Assembly: GCA_021789595.1 (NCBI GenBank)
Contig: JAJYJJ010000021.1
Span: 1-35,239, forward strand
Length of the DNA stretch: 35,239 bases
Source of the DNA: Nitrospirota bacterium
GTDB taxonomy: Bacteria; Nitrospirota; Thermodesulfovibrionia; UBA6902; JAJYJJ01
Direction: 5' to 3'
Under the pieces are notes generated by a model that searched no databases, was not told the origin of the DNA, and was given only the letters and a program-made list of their open reading frames with translations. Below, in pieces: positions 23,813 to 30,487 of this stretch; within the stretch, counting starts at the first letter, position 1, and every line of letters begins with the position of its first letter. A program made the translations under genes and the position numbers.

Positions 23813-25096
23813 TCAACGCTCCACGCTAAAAAGGACAAGGCACGCATTAACGCCCCCAAAGCCGAAGGATGTGGTTAATGCAGCCTTGATCTTCCGGGTT
23901 AATGGTCTTCTTGCTATATTCAATTGTATCGAACCATCCACCTCATCTATATTTATCGAAGGCGGTATTATCCCCTCCTTGATGCTCAGCGCTGTAAATA
24001 TTGCCTCTACTGCACCTGATGCCCCGAGCATGTGGCCTGTCATAGACTTGTTTGCAGTTACAGACACCTTATTTACAGCATCCCCGAAGACCTCTTTAAT
24101 TGCCTTTGCCTCCACTATATCACCCAGAGGTGTGGATGTGGCATGGGCGTTTATAAGGCCTATCTCACCTATGGGTTTAAAGTTATGGGTTTTGGGTTTT
24201 TCCGAACTCCGAACTGCAAACCCTGAACATGTCTTTGATAAAAAAAGGCCGGCATCTTCAATGGCCTTTCTTATACAGAGCGCCTCTCCTACATAAGATG
24301 GCATTGTCTCATGACAGGCATCCGCTGTTGTAGCATAGCCTGTTATCTCTGCATAGATATTCGCCCCTCTTTTGATTGCATGGTTAAGTTCCTCAAGTAT
24401 AACAACGCCTGCACCCTCTGACAGGACAAAACCATCCCTGTGTATATCGAATGGCCTGCTTGCCTTACCTGGCTCATCGTTTCTCCTTGACAGAACCCTC
24501 GCTGAGCCATATCCCCCGAGCATAACCCTTGTTATAGGTGCCTCAGAACCCCCTGCAAGCATCACATCAGCTCCACGCCTTTTTATTATATGCATGGCCT
24601 CTCCAATGGCATTTGCCCCTGATGCACAGGCAGTGGATAATGCCATACAGGGGCCCTGAAGCCCGAGCCTTATGGATACCTCTGATGCAGCCATATTGGC
24701 TGTTGAGGCCATGGCAAGATAGGCTGAGAAGGGCTGTTTAAGGTTTATATGCCTTTCAAGGTTCCTCTCAATGGTTGTTATGCCGCCCCTGCTTGAACCT
24801 ATGACAACCCCAAATTCCGATTCAGGGGTTATCCCTGCATCCTCCAATGCCATGAGGGCAGCGGCAACTGCATAGTGCACAAATGGATCATGGCGAAGCG
24901 CATGTCTTTTTGAAAGGAACTGCCCTACATCAAAACCCTTGACCTCACCTGCTATCCTTGTTTCAAGACCTGATGCATCAAACCTTGTGATAGGCCATAT
25001 GCCAGAGATGCCTCTTTTTAGCGCATCCCAGCTATCCCATATGGTATTGCCGAGAGGAGTTACTGCGCCAATGCCTGTAATAACCACCCTTCTCAT
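23813..25096 (-). CDS. fabF: 3-oxoacyl-[acyl-carrier-protein] synthase II
   Basis: The condensing enzyme of fatty acid elongation. At 427 residues it has the catalytic triad: Cys157 in STACASGANAIG, His318 in NAHATSTPLGD, and His355 with Lys350 in NKSMTGHMLGASG. The FGFGGVNACLV end is also typical. The N terminus RRVVITGIGAVTPLG matches family starts. No ribosome binding site precedes the ATG; a TATAGT hexamer ends five bases before it, so the mRNA may be leaderless. Residues about 288-309 (GFAVRSSEKPKTHNFKP) are an insertion just before the His318 strand, absent from typical FabF and apparently encoded by a repeat. No other fab genes or ACP are adjacent. It could serve a specialised lipid pathway. 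Confidence 0.93.
   Translation of the reverse strand: MRRVVITGIGAVTPLGNTIWDSWDALKRGISGIWPITRFDASGLETRIAGEVKGFDVGQFLSKRHALRHDPFVHYAVAAALMALEDAGITPESEFGVVIGSSRGGITTIERNLERHINLKQPFSAYLAMASTANMAASEVSIRLGLQGPCMALSTACASGANAIGEAMHIIKRRGADVMLAGGSEAPITRVMLGGYGSARVLSRRNDEPGKASRPFDIHRDGFVLSEGAGVVILEELNHAIKRGANIYAEITGYATTADACHETMPSYVGEALCIRKAIEDAGLFLSKTCSGFAVRSSEKPKTHNFKPIGEIGLINAHATSTPLGDIVEAKAIKEVFGDAVNKVSVTANKSMTGHMLGASGAVEAIFTALSIKEGIIPPSINIDEVDGSIQLNIARRPLTRKIKAALTTSFGFGGVNACLVLFSVER
24173..24226 (-). repeat. In-frame low-complexity insertion in fabF
   Basis: On the - strand this stretch contains the tandem unit AGTTCGGAGTTCGGA followed by AAACCCAAAACCC. It encodes GFAVRSSEKPKTHNFKP between the helix ending IEDAGLFLSK and the conserved GLINAHATSTP strand. 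Its base pattern differs from the flanking coding sequence and from the C-run/G-run repeats elsewhere in the window, so it looks like a different element. Confidence 0.6.
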
Positions 25097-25128
25097 TGTA
25101 AACTATAATAACAGATTATGGTTTACAA
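25096..25128. promoter_or_regulatory. 33-base palindrome over the fabF start, candidate operator/promoter
   Basis: Arms TTGTAAACTATAAT (25096-25109) and ATTATGGTTTACAA (25115-25128) match in 13 of 14 positions around AACAG. On the fabF strand it contains TTGTAA and, 15 bases later, TATAGT, which ends five bases before the ATG. A repressor bound here would block RNA polymerase directly. It does not resemble the FapR consensus. Confidence 0.5.
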
Positions 25129-25148
25129 TTCTATGCTGCATTGTGATT

Positions 25149-25286
25149 CTGAAAAATAGACATAGAAACGCAAAAGCCTTAATCTGTCTGTCATTCCGAG
25201 AACCCGAAGGGTGCTGAGCTTCTCATTGGAAACTGCGAGATTGCTTCGCTTTGCTCGCAATGACATTTTCTATCTCTATTTTTCGG
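25149..25286. repeat. Nested inverted-repeat element (MITE/REP-like)
   Basis: The outer arms CTGAAAAATAGACATAGAAA (25149-25168) and its near-complement at 25267-25286 match in 18 of 20 positions. Inner arms TGTCATTCCGAG (25189-25200) and CTCGCAATGACA (25254-25265) match in 11 of 12. The inner ends are of the TGTCATTGCGAG type that is common among small interspersed elements in many bacteria. It contains no open frame. It fills most of the fabF/25337 divergent intergenic region. Confidence 0.65.
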
Positions 25287-25325
25287 TTGTGATAATTGTG
25301 ATTGTGGAATAGATATACAAAGTTC

Positions 25326-25331
25326 TATAAT
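25326..25331 (+). promoter_or_regulatory. Candidate -10 box giving a leaderless mRNA
   Basis: TATAAT ends six bases before the ATG at 25337, and no ribosome binding site precedes that ATG. A poor -35 (TTGTGG at 25302-25307) is 18 bases upstream. If used, transcription would start at or next to the start codon. Confidence 0.4.
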
Positions 25332-25336
25332 AAAAT

Positions 25337-26185
25337 ATGACTGTTCTGGACATGCAGATTGATGAGGTCTATGAGATAGGGCAGGGTATCAAGGCCCTCC
25401 AGTTGGCAGTAAGCAAAAGCAGGGATGTAACCATTGTCAATCTCCCGAGGGATTTTATTGTCAACGACCTGATGCACCATCTAAAAGGCAGGCATGTAAG
25501 GATATATACAAATAGGCCTGAGGACATGACAGGGCCTCTAAATGATGTCGGCGATGTCCATTTCACATCCGTTGATATGCTCGGAATCTATAGGGGCGAG
25601 ACCGTTGAAAAGGGCGATGTGTTTGTCAAAAACAGGCTGTTTCACATCTGGTGGAAACCATCAGGGATTATTGCTATCGGCAGCATAAGATTTAAACGCT
25701 GCGCCTCATGTATCCCGAAGATGCATGAGGATATACTTATGACAGAAGAGATCCCACAGATAGACTTTATGAATATCTATGGCTTTGAAGACGGCATCGA
25801 AACAATGATTGAGGCAGTCAGAAGGTCAAAGAGACTGAGGCTTGTCAATCTGCCAAAGACCATAGTGGGGATCCTCCTTGACCATCTCGATAATAAAGAG
25901 TTGAAGATTATATGCGCAGATGAAAACAACATCTGCTATAAGGCAAGGGATAGATACGACGATGTAAAGGTCGCCGGAGAGCTCTTCAAGGTATATTCTG
26001 TCCACCACGGCAAAAAGGTAAGGTCAGGCGGGCTTGCAGTTGATTCAGGCTTCTTCTCCGTAGATTACGACGAGGACGAAATATATTCCATATGCAGTGT
26101 ATTCTGGCCGAGGTGCTCTGAATGCATGATGCAATACTTTGAGTGGGGCTGGCTTCAGGCAAAAAAGATAACGCCCAGACAATGA
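25337..26185 (+). CDS. Two-repeat CxxC protein of unknown function
   Basis: I do not recognise this 282-residue protein. It consists of two similar halves of about 135 residues. Matching landmarks are VTIVNLPRDFIVNDLMHHL (32-50) with LRLVNLPKTIVGILLDHL (167-184), GDVFVKNRLFHIWW (93-106) with GGLAVDSGFFSVDY (231-244), and RCASC (121-125) with RCSEC (259-263). Each half thus ends in a CxxC pair, and the pairs could jointly hold one metal or form disulfides. No signal peptide or membrane helix is visible, so it should be cytoplasmic. The last codons overlap the penicillin-binding protein start (ATGA). The upstream region suggests a leaderless transcript. ATG 25352 is an alternative start. Confidence 0.75.
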   Translation: MTVLDMQIDEVYEIGQGIKALQLAVSKSRDVTIVNLPRDFIVNDLMHHLKGRHVRIYTNRPEDMTGPLNDVGDVHFTSVDMLGIYRGETVEKGDVFVKNRLFHIWWKPSGIIAIGSIRFKRCASCIPKMHEDILMTEEIPQIDFMNIYGFEDGIETMIEAVRRSKRLRLVNLPKTIVGILLDHLDNKELKIICADENNICYKARDRYDDVKVAGELFKVYSVHHGKKVRSGGLAVDSGFFSVDYDEDEIYSICSVFWPRCSECMMQYFEWGWLQAKKITPRQ

Positions 26186-28098
26186 CAACGAAGAGATTCT
26201 TTATAGTAACAGCAGTTGTCTTATCAATAATAATCGGCATCCTCGGCGGATACATATACTGGATACTGAGCGACCTGCCTGGCATAAAGGCGATTGAGGA
26301 ATATGCGCCTGCTGAATCATCAATAGTATATGCAGATGATGGAAGCGTCCTTGCAGAGCTATATGCGGAGAGAAGGACATTCGTCCCTTCATATCAGATC
26401 CCGCAGCGTGTAAAGCTGGCGGTTGTTGCCATCGAGGACGCAAGGTTCTACCACCATCCAGGCGTGGATATAATAGGCATACTAAGGGCGCTGTATCACG
26501 ATATAAAGGCAGGTGAGATCGTTCAGGGCGGCAGCACTATAACCCAGCAGCTTGCAAAGATGCTGTTCCTTACACCTGAGAAGAGCATCGCAAGAAAGAT
26601 AAAAGAGGCAGCCATCTCTATCCAGTTAGAGAAAAGATATACAAAGGACGAGATACTCGGTCTTTATCTGAATCAGGCATATTTCGGCGCAGGCGCCTAT
26701 GGTATAGAGGCAGCCTCACAGGTCTATTTTGGGAAGTCGTGCAAGGATATTGACATAGCAGAGGCAGCCCTTTTAGCAGGGCTGGTAAGGGCGCCGACTG
26801 CATTTTCCCCTTTTAAGGACCCCTCGAAGGCATTGCTAAGGAGAGAAGTAGTGTTAAGAAAGATGTATGAGCTTGGACATATAACAAAGGCACAGTTAAC
26901 AGCGGCGGAAAACGAGCCGCTTCCAGAGCATTTCAACAAGAGGCCATTTAATGCGCCTTACTTTATAGAATATTTGAAACAGCACCTTGAGGCCAGATAC
27001 GGGGATGCCCTGTATAAAGGCGGACTTAGGATATACAGCACAATAAACCCGGAGATGCAGGATGCAGCAGAAAAGGCCGTTACCGAAGGGGTCAGGGCTA
27101 TCGAAAAGAGGGTCAGGCCCGGCATACAGGGTGCCCTCCTGTGCATAGAACCAGCAACAGGTCAGATAAAGGCCATGGTCGGAGGCAAGGATTTCTGGAA
27201 AAGCCAGTTCAACAGGGCAACCCAGGCCTTGAGACAGCCAGGCTCTGCATTCAAGCCGTTTGTCTATGTAACTGCACTGATGCACGGCTATAGCCCTACG
27301 GACACCATAAATGATTCTCCTGTGTCTTACCCGGGCGCTGTAAAAGGGAGACCCTGGATTCCAAAAAACTATGACGGCAGATACCGCGGTCCTATAACCC
27401 TGAGGGATGCCCTCGCATACTCCGTGAATGTATGTGCTGTAAAACTGCTTGCCAGTCTCGGTGTAGACCCTGTTATAGAATCTGCGCACAGGTTAGGGGT
27501 CAGAAGCCCCCTTCAGCCCTATCTGCCGCTTGCACTCGGCGCATCTGACCTTACACTCATGGAATTGACATCCTCTTACGCGGTCTTTGCAGACAACGGC
27601 ATAAGGGTGGAGCCTATAGCATACACAAGGATTAAAAACAGGGACGGGATAACCATCGAGGATGTCAGGCCCACAACGACAGATGTCCTTGACCCTGATA
27701 CAGCCCATATGATGACATACATGCTCAGGGCAGTTGTGGAAGAGGGCACTGCTGTAAGGGCAAAGGAGTTAAAAAGACCCATAGCCGGAAAGACAGGGAC
27801 AACAAACGACTTCAGGGATGCATGGTTTATAGGCTTTACGCCGAGACTTATTACAGGTGTCTGGGTCGGCAGGGACAACCATAAACCAATAGGGCCAAGA
27901 GAGACAGGGGCAAGGGCTGCGCTGCCCATATGGATGAACTTTATGGAACAGGTCCTTAAGGATAAGCCTGTAGAGGATTTTGCAGAGCCCGACCTCGATA
28001 AAATAAAACATGCCTCCACAGGGCCTAATACGCCGCAGACAGTAGATGAGATTGATTCAATACTTGAGAAGGTAGTGTCGCCAAAAGATACGCCTTAG
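26182..28098 (+). CDS. mrcA: Class A penicillin-binding protein (PBP1A family)
   Basis: A bifunctional peptidoglycan synthase of 638 residues. An N-terminal membrane anchor spans about 6-29. The glycosyltransferase (GT51) domain has catalytic Glu85 in AIEDARFYHHPGVD, GGSTITQQLAKM (117-128) and the second Glu150 in IQLEKRYTKDEIL. The transpeptidase domain has the SxxK motif S355-AF-K358 in RQPGSAFKPF, SVN at 414-416 and KTGT at 537-540. I place the start at ATG 26182, which overlaps the previous stop by four bases; this is the first position consistent with the cytoplasmic TTKRFF sequence before the anchor. It lacks the large OB insertion of Escherichia coli PBP1A, as is usual for shorter homologues. 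Confidence 0.95.
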   Translation: MTTKRFFIVTAVVLSIIIGILGGYIYWILSDLPGIKAIEEYAPAESSIVYADDGSVLAELYAERRTFVPSYQIPQRVKLAVVAIEDARFYHHPGVDIIGILRALYHDIKAGEIVQGGSTITQQLAKMLFLTPEKSIARKIKEAAISIQLEKRYTKDEILGLYLNQAYFGAGAYGIEAASQVYFGKSCKDIDIAEAALLAGLVRAPTAFSPFKDPSKALLRREVVLRKMYELGHITKAQLTAAENEPLPEHFNKRPFNAPYFIEYLKQHLEARYGDALYKGGLRIYSTINPEMQDAAEKAVTEGVRAIEKRVRPGIQGALLCIEPATGQIKAMVGGKDFWKSQFNRATQALRQPGSAFKPFVYVTALMHGYSPTDTINDSPVSYPGAVKGRPWIPKNYDGRYRGPITLRDALAYSVNVCAVKLLASLGVDPVIESAHRLGVRSPLQPYLPLALGASDLTLMELTSSYAVFADNGIRVEPIAYTRIKNRDGITIEDVRPTTTDVLDPDTAHMMTYMLRAVVEEGTAVRAKELKRPIAGKTGTTNDFRDAWFIGFTPRLITGVWVGRDNHKPIGPRETGARAALPIWMNFMEQVLKDKPVEDFAEPDLDKIKHASTGPNTPQTVDEIDSILEKVVSPKDTP

Positions 28099-28118
28099 GA
28101 CAGGAAGAGATTCTGAAC

Positions 28119-28187
28119 TCAGAGATCCTGAACTTGATTCAGGACCTGGTTCAGAATAACACTTTCAGGGTTCGGCATGACAATTTT
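28119..28187 (-). repeat. Repeat-derived 3' end of the NfnB gene
   Basis: On the - strand GTCATGCCGAACCCTGAAAG is followed by a palindrome CCTGAATCAAGTTCAGG. This stretch has the composition of intergenic TGTCAT.CCGAA-type repeats. It encodes the last 22 residues of NfnB (ending NQVLNQVQDL), which extend past the normal family end near ARAINEYLK. Confidence 0.6.
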
Positions 28188-29570
28188 ATCGCTGGATTTG
28201 GATTTCAGGTATTCATTTATTGCCCTTGCTGCCTTCCTGCCTGCTCCCATTGCTGAGATAACCGTGGCTGCACCGGTTACAATATCCCCGCCTGCATAAA
28301 GACCCTCCCTGCTTGTCTGGCCTGTTTCTTTATCAGCGATGATATAGCCCTTCTTGTTCAATCCAAGTTTATCCGTGCTCTGCGGGAGGAGGGGATTTGC
28401 CCGTGTGCCAATGGCCACAATCACAATATCGGCCGGGATCTGAAATGCAGAGTCCTTTTTGGGCACAGGCCTTCTTCTTCCTGATGGATCTGGCTCTCCC
28501 AATTCCATCCTTACACATTCAACTGCCTTTACCCCTCCATCTTTGCCGATTATCCTGATGGGGTTTGTAAGGAACTCAAAACGAACACCCTCTTTTTTTG
28601 CATGATGAATTTCCTCATTCCTCGCAGGCATCTCTGCTTCAGAACGGCGATAGATAATCATCGCCTCTTTTGCACCAAGACGCAGGGCTGTTCTTACTGC
28701 ATCCACAGCCACATTACCTCCGCCAACAACTGCCACCCGCTGGCCCTTCTTAATAGGGGTATCGTATTCAGGAAAGGCATAAGCCCTCATCAGATTGGCA
28801 CGGGTTAAAAATTCATTGGCAGAATAAACGCCGTTTAAGTTCTCTCCTTCTATACCTATAAACTTTGGCAATCCTGCACCTGTGCCAATAAAACAGGCAT
28901 CAAACTCATTCATTATTTCATCTACAGCAATAAGCCTGCCTACAACAGCATTGTTAACAATCTCAACCCCCATTTCCCTTAATGTATTAATCTCGTGCAA
29001 TACTATTTTTTTGGGAAGGCGAAATTCAGGGATACCATAAAACAGTACACCGCCTGCCTCATGAAGGGCCTCAAATATAGTTATCCTGTGCCCCAATCTG
29101 ACCAGGTCAAAGGCGCAGGTTAACCCTGCCGGGCCGCTGCCAATTATAGCCACCTTCTTCCCTGTAGGCTCAGCTAATCTCTGTATATCTGTATGGCCGC
29201 TTTTCATCCCATGGTCAGCAGCAAACCTCTCAAGGCGTCCTATGGCTACAGGTTCACCCTTTTTGCCAAGAGCACAGTTGTTTTCACATTGGTCCTCCTG
29301 AGGGCAGACCCGCCCACAAACAGCAGGCAAAAAGTTGGCCTCTTTAATTGCATCTATGGCTTTTTTAAAATCACCTTCTTTGATAGCCTTAATAAATTGA
29401 GGTATAGGAACATGGACCGGACATCCTGCTACACATGATGGTATCCTGCACTGTAGACAACGCCCTGCCTCTTTCACGGCCATCTCTGGCGTATAACCAA
29501 TGGTTACCTCATCAAAGTTTGAGCGCCTTTTTACAGGATCCTGTTCAGGGATGGGTATTTTAGAGTGCAT
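28119..29570 (-). CDS. nfnB: NADPH-binding subunit NfnB (glutamate synthase small-chain-like)
   Basis: A protein of about 483 residues of the GltD/NfnB family. Two N-terminal [4Fe-4S] clusters are held by C38, C41, C46, C50 and C85, C89, C95, C99. An FAD fold begins with IIGSGPAGL (143-151), and the NADP(H) fold with VAVVGGGNVAVDA. In NfnAB it uses NADPH and exchanges electrons with ferredoxin by flavin-based bifurcation. I chose ATG 29570, which gives the usual HSKIPIPEQDP start and has GGAAG upstream; ATG 29588 is also possible. The 11-base overlap with NfnA suggests coupling. The C terminus is extended by repeat-derived residues. A glutamate synthase role is unlikely because no large subunit is present. 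Confidence 0.9.
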   Translation of the reverse strand: MHSKIPIPEQDPVKRRSNFDEVTIGYTPEMAVKEAGRCLQCRIPSCVAGCPVHVPIPQFIKAIKEGDFKKAIDAIKEANFLPAVCGRVCPQEDQCENNCALGKKGEPVAIGRLERFAADHGMKSGHTDIQRLAEPTGKKVAIIGSGPAGLTCAFDLVRLGHRITIFEALHEAGGVLFYGIPEFRLPKKIVLHEINTLREMGVEIVNNAVVGRLIAVDEIMNEFDACFIGTGAGLPKFIGIEGENLNGVYSANEFLTRANLMRAYAFPEYDTPIKKGQRVAVVGGGNVAVDAVRTALRLGAKEAMIIYRRSEAEMPARNEEIHHAKKEGVRFEFLTNPIRIIGKDGGVKAVECVRMELGEPDPSGRRRPVPKKDSAFQIPADIVIVAIGTRANPLLPQSTDKLGLNKKGYIIADKETGQTSREGLYAGGDIVTGAATVISAMGAGRKAARAINEYLKSKSSDKIVMPNPESVILNQVLNQVQDL

Positions 29571-30393
29571 GGCGTTTCTTCCAGGCATCAAAGGATTCCT
29601 TCTCTTCATCCAGATAACTCTTCTGACGATTCATGAGTATATCCCAATCCACCTGGTGTCCATCAAAATCAGGGCCGTCTGTACAGGCGAATCTGCTCTG
29701 CCCTGCAACCAACACACGACAGCCGCCGCACATTCCAGTTCCATCAACCATAACGGGATTTAAACTGACAACTGTCTTTACAGTAAACAGCCTTGTTGTT
29801 TCACAAACAGATCTCATCATAACAGCAGGGCCGACAGCCATGACCAGATCAGCGCCATTCTGCTCTAACTCCTGCTTGAGAGCCGTTGTTACAACTCCTT
29901 TTGTCCCTCTGCTGCCGTCATCAGTTGTGATAATTACTTTATCGCTTACATAATGCATTTCTGCCTCATAGATCAATAGGTCTTTACTCCTTGCCCCCAT
30001 TATGGTTATAACCCCATTGCCAACAGACCTGAATGCCCTGGCAATGGGATACAGTGGAGCCACTCCAAAGCCGCCGCCAATGAGGATAACCCGTCCAACC
30101 TCCTCGATATGTGTAGGCTGGCCTAATGGACCGCAGAGGTCAAGGATCTCGTCGCCTGCCTTATAGGTTGACATCTCTGAAGTTGTCTTGCCCACTGCCA
30201 TAACTATTAAACTTATGGTTTCTTCTTCAGGATTAATATCTGCCAAGGACAGTGGGATCCTTTCTCCTTTTTCATGGAGACGGATGATAACGAATTGTCC
30301 GGGGCCTGCCTTTTTAGATATTAACGGGGCATCTATTTTATAGTAAAACACATCGGGGCTGCGGATTAATCTTTTCTCCAGTATCTTGGCCAT
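29560..30393 (-). CDS. nfnA: NADH-binding subunit NfnA (ferredoxin:NADP+ oxidoreductase)
   Basis: A 277-residue flavoprotein of the ferredoxin-NADP reductase fold. RIPLSLAD (45-52) contacts FAD and GGGFGVAPLYPIA (106-118) binds NAD(H). The C-terminal [2Fe-2S] site has C222, C225 and C237 in DGTGMCGGCRV and FACTDGP, plus a conserved Asp (217), which agrees with the unusual Asp ligand reported for NfnA. The end FDGHQVDWD is family-typical. With NfnB it would form NADH-dependent reduced ferredoxin:NADP+ oxidoreductase in the cytoplasm; the same pair is also annotated as sulfide dehydrogenase (SudBA). The upstream gene is separated by a probable terminator, so nfnAB may have its own promoter. Confidence 0.92.
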   Translation of the reverse strand: MAKILEKRLIRSPDVFYYKIDAPLISKKAGPGQFVIIRLHEKGERIPLSLADINPEEETISLIVMAVGKTTSEMSTYKAGDEILDLCGPLGQPTHIEEVGRVILIGGGFGVAPLYPIARAFRSVGNGVITIMGARSKDLLIYEAEMHYVSDKVIITTDDGSRGTKGVVTTALKQELEQNGADLVMAVGPAVMMRSVCETTRLFTVKTVVSLNPVMVDGTGMCGGCRVLVAGQSRFACTDGPDFDGHQVDWDILMNRQKSYLDEEKESFDAWKKRHAL

Positions 30394-30417
30394 AATCTTT
30401 TAATTCTAACATACTAT

Positions 30418-30448
30418 AAAAAAGTTTACCCCGCCATAAGAGGCGGGG
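30418..30448 (-). terminator. Rho-independent terminator after the NuoG-like gene
   Basis: On the - strand CCCCGCC and GGCGGGG (30429-30448) form a perfect 7-base stem with a six-base loop, followed by TAAAC and then six T (30423-30418). The five-base spacer before the T-run is longer than ideal. It lies 40 bases past the stop at 30488. Confidence 0.6.
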
Positions 30449-30487
30449 CATCTAAAGGATGTGTATATCTTTGAGTATAACAAAAGG

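Noticed and set aside
28119-29570. Assignment as glutamate synthase small subunit
   Set aside because: No large GltB subunit is present, while an NfnA partner overlaps the gene.
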